From NCBI RefSeq assembly GCF_030167915.1, contig NZ_JARGNB010000007.1, positions 186,001-250,000 on the forward strand: a stretch of 64,000 nt of DNA, in the 5' to 3' direction. Positions 52,211 through 60,260 of the stretch are shown in pieces. Source of the DNA: Aquabacterium humicola (lineage in GTDB: Bacteria; Pseudomonadota; Gammaproteobacteria; Burkholderiales; Burkholderiaceae_C). The notes beneath the pieces are model-generated. The model was not told the origin of the DNA and did not search any database. It was given only the letters and a program-made list of their open reading frames with translations. The stretch's first letter is position 1. Each line of letters opens with the position of its first letter. The position numbers and the translations under genes are program-made.

Positions 52211-53071
52211 ATGGCCACCGACCTGCAGCTGGACTGGCTGCGCTGCTTCGTCGCGGTGGTCGACGCCGGCACGCTGTCGGCCGCCGCGCCGCTGGTGCAT
52301 CGCTCGCAGTCGGCGGTCAGCATGCAGATCCGCAAGCTGGAGGAGGCGGCCGGCCGGCCGCTGCTCGACCGCGGGCCGCGCCACCTGGTGCTGACGCCGG
52401 CCGGCGCCGAGCTGCTGCTGCATGCACGGCGCCTGCTCGAGCTGCACGGCGAAGCGCAGGCAGCGCTGCAGGGCGAGCGGCTCGCGGGCCTGGTCAACCT
52501 CGGCGTGCCCGACGACTATGCCGCGCGCTACCTGACGCCGGTGCTGCGCAGCTTCGCGCTGCGCCACGGCGCGGTCGAGATCTCGCTGACCTGCGAGCAG
52601 TCGACCGCGCTGATCCCGAAGGTGCAGCGCGGCGAGCTCGACCTCGCGCTCGTCTCGCGCGACCGGCCGCAGCGCGGCGCGCTGCTCTTCCACGAGCCGC
52701 TGGTGTGGGTCGGCGCGGCGGCCCACGAAGCCTGGCGGCGTGATCCGCTGCCGATCGCCGTCTACGAGTCCGGCAGCCTGGCGCGCCGCGATGCGCTGGC
52801 CGCGCTGGCGAAGCGGCGGCGGCGCCATCGCATCGTCTACAACAGCTCGAGCCTCGCCGGGCAGATCGCGGCAGTGGAGAGCGGCATCGCCGTGGCGGTG
52901 CTGACGCGCTGCAGCGTGCCGCCGCAGCTGCAGGTGCTCGGCGAGGCCCAGGGCCTGCCGCCGCTGGCGGCGATGCAGGTGGCCGCGTACCGCAGCCAGG
53001 CGTCGCGCGGCTCGGCCGCGGTGGACGCGCTGTACCAGCAGATGCTGCGCACGCTGGCCCGCAGCGGTTGA
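52211..53071 (+). CDS. LysR-family transcription regulator
   Basis: 286 residues from ATG 52211. N-terminal winged helix (LDWLRCFVAVVDAGTLSAAA, then HRSQSAVSMQIRKLEE) and a typical effector domain with LVNLGVPDDYAARYLTPVLR. It is divergent from the EamA permease gene with 94 bp between starts. Effector unknown. It ends 36 bp from the oppositely oriented repB gene. Confidence 0.9.
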   Translation: MATDLQLDWLRCFVAVVDAGTLSAAAPLVHRSQSAVSMQIRKLEEAAGRPLLDRGPRHLVLTPAGAELLLHARRLLELHGEAQAALQGERLAGLVNLGVPDDYAARYLTPVLRSFALRHGAVEISLTCEQSTALIPKVQRGELDLALVSRDRPQRGALLFHEPLVWVGAAAHEAWRRDPLPIAVYESGSLARRDALAALAKRRRRHRIVYNSSSLAGQIAAVESGIAVAVLTRCSVPPQLQVLGEAQGLPPLAAMQVAAYRSQASRGSAAVDALYQQMLRTLARSG

Positions 53072-53107
53072 CCGGGTGCCGCGTCAGCGTCGGGCCCGGC
53101 GCGGCGC

Positions 53108-54559
53108 TCAGCCCAGCTGCAGCATGCCGCGGCGGATCGCGAAGTTCAGCAGCTCCCCTTCGCTCGGCTCGGCCGGCACCTGCTCGCGCGCCAGCCAGCG
53201 GAAGAACACCGGCCCGGCGATGCGGCTGGCGGGTCCGTCGCGGCGCCAGGCCTGGGCGATCGGCCCGAGCAGGCCCTCGAGCTGGGCGGCCTCGAAGCCC
53301 TGGCACCATGCCTCGCGCTGCGCGGCATCGGCGGCCTGGTAGCGGTCTTCGGCCTGCCTGGCGCGCTCGCGGTCCCATTCGTCCCGGATGGTCTGGACCG
53401 AGACCTGCAGCGGCGGCGGCGCAGCCGGTGGTGGCGGGGCGGTGGCCCCGTCACCCGCCGCGCCGGTCGCGGCATAACCCTTCTTCAACGCGTCGCGCAA
53501 GTAGGCCGCCGGGGCGGCCAGCGGCGGCAGGTTCGCCTGGCGCAGGCGCTGCTCGACATGCTCGACGGTGGCACGCAGCAGCCCTTCGTCGGTCTTCGAG
53601 TACAGCCGATCGGCTTCCTCGTCCTTCAGGCCGAGCTTGCGCAGGCGTTCGACGAGCTCGAGGTCGAAGGGATTGCGGTCCTCGGTGACGCCCAGCGCCG
53701 ACTGCGCCTTGCGGTGCACCATGAACTGCAGCTCGGCGATGCGCCGGCCTTCGCGGTGCTCGATCAGCTCGAGGCTGAAGTCGTCCTGCAGTGCGTCCAC
53801 CTCGGCCAGCGCGGGGCGCAGCACGTCGCGCTTGAAGTAGCGGTAGTCGACCTTCTCGATGTCGCTGCGGCCGGTCAGCACGGAGGCCCACCAGTACAGG
53901 TCCTCGCGCATGGTCAGCCGCGACGGCGAGGTCAGGTACTGCAGGCCGAGCTCGAACAGCACCGCGGCGGCATAGGACCGCATCTGGGCGCCGACCTCGA
54001 GCAGGATCTTCGTGTAGCGGTGCGGCTTCAGCAGGCGTTCGCGCACCTTGTCGGGATAGCTCCAGCTGATGATCACCGGGTAGCCGGAGCCGCGCTCGGC
54101 GATCTCGACGGTGCCCAGCAGCTGCGACGAGGTCCAGCGCTGTTCGCCGGTGCCGACCGAGTTCCACTCGATCAGCGTCGTCTGCATCTCGCGGATGTGT
54201 TCCTTCAGCAGCGCGACGTTGCGGGAATTGAAGTGCGAGTCGCCGATCAACGTGGCCAGCGGAAGTGTGTACTGACGTTCGTCGACGCCCTGCTGTTGCG
54301 CGTGGTACAGCAGCGCGTTGTAGATGCGGCGCGACAACAGCGTGAGCCGTCCCTTCTTCGGCCGGATGGCGATGGACTCGTTGGCCTTCTGCACCATCGC
54401 GTCGTCGCGCCGCGCGATCGTGGCCGGACCGCGGGTTCGTGCCGGTGCAACGGGCGGGACGACCGTGGGTGCGGCCGTTGGGGCGGACGCAGCCGCTGGC
54501 GCGCCGGGCGGATCACGCGGCGATGCGGAGGCGGAGTGCGCTGGTGGATCGGCGCTCAC
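53108..54559 (-). CDS. repB: Rep_3-family replication initiator
   Basis: 483 residues. The Pro/Ala-rich first 45 residues are not conserved-looking; an internal ATG at 54397 (MVQKANESIAI) marks the start of the core. Two winged-helix domains typical of Rep_3 (RepB/RepE/pi-type) initiators follow: RLTLLSRRIYNALLYHAQQQ, QRWTSSQLLGTVEIAERGSG, and RYTKILLEVGAQMRSYAAAVLFELGLQYL. These proteins bind iterons as monomers to open the origin, and an inverted half-iteron as dimers to repress themselves. Transcribed away from an iteron-bearing region, and parA and parB lie on the other side. This is the expected layout of a secondary-replicon origin. Confidence 0.88.
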   Translation of the reverse strand: MSADPPAHSASASPRDPPGAPAAASAPTAAPTVVPPVAPARTRGPATIARRDDAMVQKANESIAIRPKKGRLTLLSRRIYNALLYHAQQQGVDERQYTLPLATLIGDSHFNSRNVALLKEHIREMQTTLIEWNSVGTGEQRWTSSQLLGTVEIAERGSGYPVIISWSYPDKVRERLLKPHRYTKILLEVGAQMRSYAAAVLFELGLQYLTSPSRLTMREDLYWWASVLTGRSDIEKVDYRYFKRDVLRPALAEVDALQDDFSLELIEHREGRRIAELQFMVHRKAQSALGVTEDRNPFDLELVERLRKLGLKDEEADRLYSKTDEGLLRATVEHVEQRLRQANLPPLAAPAAYLRDALKKGYAATGAAGDGATAPPPPAAPPPLQVSVQTIRDEWDRERARQAEDRYQAADAAQREAWCQGFEAAQLEGLLGPIAQAWRRDGPASRIAGPVFFRWLAREQVPAEPSEGELLNFAIRRGMLQLG

Positions 54560-54606
54560 GGCGTCAGGTCATGGATGGGGTAGGCGATCACATCATGCCG
54601 CGGGAT

Positions 54607-54626
54607 TGTGATTTCCGCAATTCACA
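54607..54626. promoter_or_regulatory. Inverted half-iteron, possible repB operator
   Basis: TGTGA (54607-54611) and TCACA (54622-54626) face each other across 10 bp, 48 bp upstream of the repB start codon. The core matches the TGTGA of the iterons. In Rep_3 plasmids initiator dimers bind such inverted half-iterons to repress their own gene. Function inferred. Confidence 0.5.
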
Positions 54627-54720
54627 GTTTCAGAACCGTCGCCTTGAAGGATTGAGATTGAACCCTTGAACTGATTGAAGGACATTGGCGGACAGGAAAT
54701 CCTAGGTCTGACAAGGAGTT

Positions 54721-54808
54721 GCCCTCGATTTGCGGAGTGGAGTTGGGATTCATCGTGAGCTTGGCTGGGATTCAATGTGAGTGGAGCTGTGATTCGCCGG
54801 GGCGGGTT
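54721..54808 (+). repeat. Four 22-bp iterons
   Basis: Head-to-tail units start at 54721, 54743, 54765 and 54787. Units 2 and 3 are closest (both carry TGGGATTCA, then GTGAG). Unit 4 keeps CTGTGATTC, and unit 1 matches mainly in its right half (GAGTGGAG). The 22-bp period equals two DNA turns, as is usual for Rep_3 initiator sites. Another TTGTGAGCC follows at 54806-54814. Confidence 0.6.
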
Positions 54809-54958
54809 GTGAGCCTGGGTGGTGCATGGCCGGAGTGGATATGGTGTTCGGCGCCACCGGGCGTGGACCTGGTCGCTCGGGAACCGTCCACCAGGGCGCG
54901 GAAGGCGCTCGATGGCCGTCGTTGATGCCCTCGGGGGTGGGGGCGTTCGACGCGCGAA

Positions 54959-55026
54959 TCACAACGCGGCTCACGCTGCACGGCATGAACGGTCGTGGAG
55001 TCACAATGCGGCTCACAATGCACGGC
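54959..55026 (+). repeat. 26-bp direct repeats with TCACAA cores
   Basis: The copies at 54959-54984 and 55001-55026 agree at 23 of 26 positions, starting TCACAA and ending GCACGGC. Read on the other strand they contain GTGAGCCGC.TTGTGA, so they carry the same TGTGA-type core as the 22-bp iterons but in opposite orientation. A further match to the core AATCACAACG lies at 57935. Confidence 0.55.
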
Positions 55027-55052
55027 GACGTTTTCATCGGGTCTGCGAGAGG

Positions 55053-55129
55053 TTGACGGGGAGCGCGTGGCACTTTGGAATACCGCTGAGTCAACACTTT
55101 TCTGTACACTTGCAGGAAATCTGTTGACT
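55053..55129 (+). promoter_or_regulatory. parA promoter and inverted-repeat operator
   Basis: TTGACG (55053-55058), 17 bp, and TGGAAT (55076-55081) make a sigma70-type promoter. Downstream, AGTCAACA (55089-55096) and TGTTGACT (55122-55129) are exact inverted copies ending 10 bp before the parA ATG, with TGTACA between them. ParA proteins with an N-terminal DNA-binding domain usually repress their own promoter, so this is a likely autoregulatory site. Confidence 0.5.
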
Positions 55130-55139
55130 GGACGGGATT

Positions 55140-56444
55140 ATGGCCACTGAATCACCAGCGGAACTGACTGGAAACCAGGTTTCCACGTCGACGAGTGCGG
55201 CAACCCCGCTCGAGGCGTTCTCCGCCCCCTCGCCCGGCGTGACCTCGGCGCCATCGGTGCCGGCCGCCGCGCCGGCGGCCGTGCGCCAGCCGATCGACAT
55301 GGCGCGTGTCACGGCGCTGGCCGAGCGCGCTGCCGGCATGGTGGAAGAGATCCGCGGCCGACTGCTGGCGCCGGAAGCCCGCAAGCTGGCCCCGAGTTAT
55401 TCGGCGACGCAGCTGGCAACGGTGTGCGGCGTCGACAAGGCGCACGTCGCCTACCGCATCACCAAGAACGACCTGCCGACCGGCAAGCTGACGCCGACCG
55501 GCGGGCGGCGCGAGTTCTCGCTGGCCGAACTCCGGCGCTGGGCGCGCGAGTACCGCAAGCCCTCCCTGCGCCCTGCCGGTGAGCGGGCGGTGACGCTGGC
55601 GATCGGCAACTTCAAGGGCGGCGTCTCGAAGACGACCACCGCGATGGTGCTGGCCCAGGGCCTGAGCATGCGGGGCCACCGCGTGCTGGCGATCGACGTC
55701 GATCCGCAGGGGTCCTTGTCGACCTTGTTCGGCATCCTGCCGGAGACCGAGGTCGAAGAAGGCATGACGATCGTGCCGATCTGCCGCGGCGAGGCCACCG
55801 ACATCCGCTATGCGATCCAGCCGACCTACTGGGACGGCATCGATCTCGTGGCGGCAGCGCCCTTCCTGTTCGAGGCCGAGTTCAGCCTGCCCGCGATGCA
55901 GATGCGCGATCCGAGTGCACGTTTCTGGGACGTGCTGAACCAGAGCCTGGAGTCCGTTCGCGACGACTACGACGTGATCGTGATCGACACGCCGCCCTCA
56001 CTGTCTTACGTCACGATCAATGCCTTCATGGCCGCGGACGGCATCCTGGTGCCGGTGCCGCCGTCGGCGCTGGACTTCGCCAGTTCAGCGCAGTTCTGGG
56101 GCTTGTTCGCCGACCTCGGCAGCAACCTCGACCAGGCCGCCAAGCGCGGCAAGAGCTACGACTTCCTGCACGTGCTGCTGTCACGGGTCGACCAGTCGGA
56201 CGTCGCGGCGCCGGCGGTGCGGCAATGGATCCAGGCGACCTACGGCGAGTACCTGCTGCCGGTCGAGGTCCCGAAGACGACGGTCACCTCGTCGAAGGCC
56301 GCCGAATTCGGAACCGTCTACGACGTGCAGAAGTACGAGGGTTCGGCCAAGACCTACAAACGCGCAGCGGATGCGTACGACCGCGTGGTCGACCTCGTCG
56401 AGCAGTCGATCGTCGAGGCCTGGCGCAACCGGGCGCGGCGATGA
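55140..56444 (+). CDS. parA: ParA-family partition ATPase with N-terminal HTH
   Basis: 434 residues. An N-terminal region (about 80-140) has a MerR-like helix-turn-helix (SATQLATVCGVDKAHVAYRI), as in autoregulatory type Ia ParA proteins. The ATPase core has a deviant Walker A, KGGVSKTTT with signature lysine K159 and K164, then DVDPQGSLSTLFG and VIVIDTPPSLS. It forms dynamic filaments or gradients on the nucleoid that move ParB-parS complexes. Codons 10-16 contain a 17-bp palindrome that recurs after the gene. Oriented away from repB and followed by parB. Confidence 0.9.
   Translation: MATESPAELTGNQVSTSTSAATPLEAFSAPSPGVTSAPSVPAAAPAAVRQPIDMARVTALAERAAGMVEEIRGRLLAPEARKLAPSYSATQLATVCGVDKAHVAYRITKNDLPTGKLTPTGGRREFSLAELRRWAREYRKPSLRPAGERAVTLAIGNFKGGVSKTTTAMVLAQGLSMRGHRVLAIDVDPQGSLSTLFGILPETEVEEGMTIVPICRGEATDIRYAIQPTYWDGIDLVAAAPFLFEAEFSLPAMQMRDPSARFWDVLNQSLESVRDDYDVIVIDTPPSLSYVTINAFMAADGILVPVPPSALDFASSAQFWGLFADLGSNLDQAAKRGKSYDFLHVLLSRVDQSDVAAPAVRQWIQATYGEYLLPVEVPKTTVTSSKAAEFGTVYDVQKYEGSAKTYKRAADAYDRVVDLVEQSIVEAWRNRARR
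55169..55185. other. parS-like palindrome, copy 1 (inside parA)
   Basis: TGGAAACC-A-GGTTTCCA is a perfect odd palindrome of 17 bp within the parA coding sequence. The same 17 bp occur at 56466-56482 between parA and parB. An identical palindrome twice in a partition locus is the pattern of a ParB-binding centromere site. Confidence 0.65.
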
Positions 56445-56465
56445 GCAGGCGCCGCATCGCTTGGC

Positions 56466-56482
56466 TGGAAACCAGGTTTCCA
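56466..56482. other. parS-like palindrome, copy 2 (between parA and parB)
   Basis: The same TGGAAACC-A-GGTTTCCA as copy 1. Here the palindrome extends to 23 bp (56463-56485, flanked by GGC and GCC). It lies just after the parA stop in a 202-bp interval whose remaining GC-rich sequence shows no gene. Confidence 0.7.
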
Positions 56483-56646
56483 GCCGGGGGGGCGATCCCG
56501 GTCCCGGCAGCGGCCCCGAGCCCGGCGCCCTGCCGGCCGTCTTCCCGGACGCCCTGCCCCATGCCCTGCCCGCCGCAGGCCGACCCGGCCGCTGGTTTTC
56601 ACCCATCCCGTCCGGCGGACGCCGGCGCTAGTGCGAGGAGTTCCCG

Positions 56647-57666
56647 ATGAGCAGCATCGGCAAGCGCCTGCTGGCTTCCACGGCCGACCTGGCCGCCGCC
56701 GTCGCGGCCAAGACCACCGCCGCGCCGGCGGTGATCGATCCCGCCCGCCCGCCCGGCCCGCGCACCGCGCCGGGCCAGATGCTGGCCGCACGCAGCGAGA
56801 TGCTGTCGCTGCAGGGTGAACTGTCGGACCTGCGCGAGAAGCTGCAGCAGTTCGATGGTTCGCTGCCGACCGTCAAGCTCGACGCGTCGCTGGTGCAGGC
56901 GACCGCCTGGGCGAATCGGCATGAGCAGTCCTTCGCCACGCCGGCATTCGCGCGCCTGAAGGCCAGCATCGAGCTCGCCGGCGGCAACGCGCAGCCGATC
57001 CTCGTCCGCAGGGCGGCGGAGGCCGGCCGCTATGAAGTGGTGTTCGGCCATCGCCGCCACCGGGCCTGCCTGGAACTGAAGCTGCCGGTGCTGGCGGTGA
57101 TCTGGGACGGCCCGATGCCGGACCTCGACCTGTTCCTGTCGATGGACCGCGAGAACCGCGAACGGGAAGACCCCTCGGCCTACGAACAGGGCCAGACCTA
57201 TGTGCGGGCGCTCGAAAGCGGGCTCTTCCAGTCGCAGCGTCGGCTGGCCGAGGCGATCGGCGTCAGCCACACCTGGGTGCGCAAGGCGATCCTGGTCGCC
57301 CAGCTGCCGGAGGCGATCGTCGAGGCTTTTGCGTCGCCGCTGGACATCCAGCCGAAACACGCCGAAGAGATCGCCGGCGCGCTCGAGGCGGACCGCAAGA
57401 CGGTGCTGCGGCGCGCCGAGAAGCTGCGCCAGGCGCCGAAGCGGCTGGCGCCGAACCAGGTGGTCGGGCACCTGCTCGGCCGCCTCGACGACAAACCCGC
57501 CGTGCAGCGCATCGTCGTCAATGACCGGGCGGTCGGCAGTTGGCGACGGGATCCGAAGGGCAGGGCGCTGATCGTGCTGGACGCGCCGGCCGCGGACGAC
57601 TCGACGATGCAGCGCATTGCCGATGCCATCGCTCGCACGCTGGCACGGCCCTCGGAACAGGCCTGA
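56647..57666 (+). CDS. parB: ParB-family partition protein
   Basis: 339 residues with GAGGAG before the ATG. The ParB N-terminal CTPase fold is seen in QPILVRRAAE, YEVVFGHRRHRACLELKLPV and DRENREREDPSAYEQG, which supply the GxRRxR and ENxxR nucleotide motifs. A helix-turn-helix follows (SQRRLAEAIGVSHTWVRKAI) for parS binding. The C-terminal part is a dimerisation region. It should load on the palindromes described above, spread, and interact with ParA. Confidence 0.9.
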   Translation: MSSIGKRLLASTADLAAAVAAKTTAAPAVIDPARPPGPRTAPGQMLAARSEMLSLQGELSDLREKLQQFDGSLPTVKLDASLVQATAWANRHEQSFATPAFARLKASIELAGGNAQPILVRRAAEAGRYEVVFGHRRHRACLELKLPVLAVIWDGPMPDLDLFLSMDRENREREDPSAYEQGQTYVRALESGLFQSQRRLAEAIGVSHTWVRKAILVAQLPEAIVEAFASPLDIQPKHAEEIAGALEADRKTVLRRAEKLRQAPKRLAPNQVVGHLLGRLDDKPAVQRIVVNDRAVGSWRRDPKGRALIVLDAPAADDSTMQRIADAIARTLARPSEQA

Positions 57667-58109
57667 TCAGTCATCGGCGCGGGGTACCGATGCGCACGTC
57701 GCTCGGACCCCGCCAAAGGGCGCCTCAGGTCCAGCGCGCGCGCCAGCCACTCCTCGCCAACGATCCGTCCGCGGCGCCAAGCGACCAATGCGCGTGGCAC
57801 CGTTGCTGTACGGCACGAGGAGAGGGCCTCCGACCCCCTGGATGCTCCGCGGCGTCACGGCCGCACAGCGACCGCATCGACGTCCCCTCATCCGCTAGCG
57901 TCGCCACCAACGGCGCCGACTTGTGAACGATCCAAATCACAACGGCGCTCACGTTAGCGCGCCTCACCACACCTACGCACATGATTACTCCACATAACAT
58001 ACCTAGCAAAAAATGATGAACTGACGGTAAGATGGATGGAGCTGGACGTCAAAACCAATATCAATCAACGACTTACCACCAGCTCCTGCGGTATGACATT
58101 CACTGCACG
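57667..58109. other. Intergenic region between parB and the recombinase
   Basis: 443 bp. The left two thirds are GC-rich with nothing recognisable. At 57935-57953 there is AATCACAACGGCGCTCACG, nearly the same as the direct repeat at 54957-54975. The right part (about 57960-58110) is AT-rich, with an A-run near 58010 and GGAGCTGG (58038-58045) facing CCAGCTCC (58079-58086). It could hold the recombinase promoter or its target site. A further open frame start at ATG 58032 is discussed under the recombinase. Confidence 0.5.
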
Positions 58110-60260
58110 ATGAGCCCGACCCCAGACCTGTTCGAGGCCCCCTCAGCGTCGACCCGAAGGACGGCGACGACGCCGGATGCGCGTCGCCGGCGCCTGCATG
58201 CCGGGCATTTCGCCTTCATGCGCGCGCTGGTCCAGGGCCTCGACTGGCAGCAAAGCTGGCAGCGCTACCTGCGCCTCGAAGGCGAAGCGAGCGACCGCCG
58301 GACCGTGCGAACGACCATCGCCTGGCTGCGCGACGAATTCGCCGCCGCGGCCCGCCGTGAGCAGCGCTTCGGCACGGCGCGCCTGGTGCTGCTCGATGCC
58401 AGCCGGGTGGTCGACGGCGGCGAGGCGCTGCCGTCACTGGAGGACTACGCCGCGAGCGAAGGCCTGGACGACTTCTCGCAGGCCGAGCAGATCGCCAGCT
58501 ACGAAGCCCGCTACGGACGAGCCACCCGACGCCAGCGCCGTCGCGGGCGCCTGATCGCACGCCAGCTGGAGGCGCTGCACTGGCTCGAGCTGCGCGCCGC
58601 CGAACCGCCCCGTGCGGCGGATCCGCTCGGCTACTGGCTGAATCCGGCGCTGGCGGCACCGCTGGAAGCCGACGGCATCGCCACGCTCGCGGACCTGGCC
58701 GCGCGCATCAACGGCCTCGGGCCGCGATGGCACCGCGGCGTGCGGGGCATCGGCGACACCAAGGCCCGCCGCATCGGCGACTGGCTGGTCGCCCACCAGC
58801 CGAGCACCGGCCTCGTGCTGGGGGGCCATGCGCGCGGCGGCGCACGCCGTCTCGAGCCGGCGGTCCGTGGCGCGCTGGTCGCGCCGGCGACCGATGTGCG
58901 GCCGTGGGACAAGTTCATCGTGCCGCCCGCGCTCGACGGCCGCGCCGGCCGCCACCGCGCGCCGCGCGCCGGGTGCCTGATCGATGCCGACGACGACCGG
59001 GCGGCGATCGAGGCCTGGCTGAAGTCGAAGGCCGCGGGTGCCGGGGGCAGGGCGACGGCCCACACGGCGCGCGCCTGTCGCAAGGAAGCCGAGCGCTTTC
59101 TGCTGTGGCTGATCCTCGAGCGCCGGACCGCGCTGTCGTCGATCGAGCCGGACGACTGCAAGGCGTACCGCGCCTTCCTGGCCGACCCGCAGCCGCGCGC
59201 GCGATGGTGCGCGCCGCGAGGGCGGCCCCGCTGGTCGCCGCTGTGGCGGCCCTTCGAGGGCCCGCTGGCGCCGACCGCGCAGCGCCAGGCGACCGTGCTG
59301 CTGAAGAACCTGCATGCCTTCCTCGCCGATCGCCGCTACCTGATCGGCAATCCCTGGGTGATGGCGTTGTCGCCGACCGAACACCCCACCCGTGCGCCGG
59401 ACGCGCCGGCTGCAGCTGCCACGCCCGCGGCGCCTGCGGCAACGGCAGCCCCCGCAACACCCGCGGCACCCGCAGCGCGCCGGCTCGATGCCACCCGCAG
59501 CCTCGATGCGCGGCAGTGGGCCAGCGTGATGGCCGTGGCCGCGGCGGGCGATACCACTCCGATGCCCTCGGTGCAGCGACGCCTGCTCATCGCGCTGCGG
59601 CTGCTGCAGGCCACCGGACTTCGGCCGGCCGAGGCCGTCGCCGCCACGGTCGACGACCTGCAGCGCGTCCCGCTGCCGGCGCAGCCCGGCGACAGCGCCC
59701 CGGCGCAGGCCTGGCAGCTGCGCGTGCGCGGACGACGTGAGCGCACGCTTGCGCTGCCCGAGGCCTTCGTGGCCGAGCTCTGTGCTTACCTCGCGTCGCG
59801 CGGACTGGCCGCCGATCCGCTGCATCCGGACAACCGGGGGGCGTACCTGCTCGGCCGCGCGTCCGACCTCGCCGCGCGTGCGCCGAACCTGCCGGCCGGC
59901 GCGGTGGCAATGCATGCGCACGACGGCATCACCGTCGAGACGCTGTACCGCCAGCTCAAGCGCTGCTTCGCCACCGCTGCCGCCGCGCTCCGCGCCGACG
60001 GTGACGGGCCCCGGGCGGATCGCCTGGCCCGGGCCAGCACGCACTGGCTGCGCCACAGCCATGCACAACAAGGCCTGGCGATGGGGCTGCCGCTGCCCTG
60101 GCTGCAGCAGCAGCTCGGCCATGCGGCGCTGGCGACCACCGCGTCCTACGATGCCGATGCGGCGCGCCAGGCCTGGCGTTTCGCCGAAGCGGCGTGGCGC
60201 CAGGCCGCCGACTGGCGAGAATCGTCCACCCGCAGCGACCCCTCCGGGGAGCCCCGATGA
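58110..60260 (+). CDS. Large tyrosine recombinase of the secondary replicon
   Basis: 716 residues from ATG 58110; ATG 58032 would add 26 residues. The N-terminal half (about 20-240) includes a helix-hairpin-helix-like stretch (GIATLADLAARINGLGPRWH, RGIGDTKARRIGDWL) as in the DUF3701 group of Burkholderiales integrases. A SAM-like core-binding domain and a low-complexity Ala/Pro insert follow. The catalytic domain has R505 in ATGLRPAEA, H645 and R648 in HWLRH, H671 in LGH and nucleophile Y680. Placement beside rep and par suggests resolution of replicon multimers rather than phage integration. Its stop overlaps the next start (ATGA). Confidence 0.85.
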   Translation: MSPTPDLFEAPSASTRRTATTPDARRRRLHAGHFAFMRALVQGLDWQQSWQRYLRLEGEASDRRTVRTTIAWLRDEFAAAARREQRFGTARLVLLDASRVVDGGEALPSLEDYAASEGLDDFSQAEQIASYEARYGRATRRQRRRGRLIARQLEALHWLELRAAEPPRAADPLGYWLNPALAAPLEADGIATLADLAARINGLGPRWHRGVRGIGDTKARRIGDWLVAHQPSTGLVLGGHARGGARRLEPAVRGALVAPATDVRPWDKFIVPPALDGRAGRHRAPRAGCLIDADDDRAAIEAWLKSKAAGAGGRATAHTARACRKEAERFLLWLILERRTALSSIEPDDCKAYRAFLADPQPRARWCAPRGRPRWSPLWRPFEGPLAPTAQRQATVLLKNLHAFLADRRYLIGNPWVMALSPTEHPTRAPDAPAAAATPAAPAATAAPATPAAPAARRLDATRSLDARQWASVMAVAAAGDTTPMPSVQRRLLIALRLLQATGLRPAEAVAATVDDLQRVPLPAQPGDSAPAQAWQLRVRGRRERTLALPEAFVAELCAYLASRGLAADPLHPDNRGAYLLGRASDLAARAPNLPAGAVAMHAHDGITVETLYRQLKRCFATAAAALRADGDGPRADRLARASTHWLRHSHAQQGLAMGLPLPWLQQQLGHAALATTASYDADAARQAWRFAEAAWRQAADWRESSTRSDPSGEPR

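Larger units (their letters stand above)
54560..55139. other. Probable replication origin region (repB-parA interval)
   Basis: 580 bp without a convincing gene, AT-richer than the surroundings in its left half. It holds an inverted repeat near repB, four 22-bp imperfect iterons (54721-54808), a GC-rich middle, two 26-bp direct repeats of opposite orientation (54959-54984 and 55001-55026), and a promoter plus inverted repeat before parA. TGTGA-type cores recur throughout. No exact DnaA box was found by eye. Position between initiator and partition genes supports the call. Confidence 0.7.

Noticed and set aside
54560-55139. DnaA boxes and a small gene in the origin region
   Set aside because: No exact TTATNCACA match was seen by eye, and the short open frames there lack ribosome sites and recognisable products.
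58032-60260. Reading the recombinase as part of a prophage or integrative element
   Set aside because: No phage, conjugation or excisionase genes are adjacent and no tRNA end was seen; the rep/par neighbourhood explains it better.
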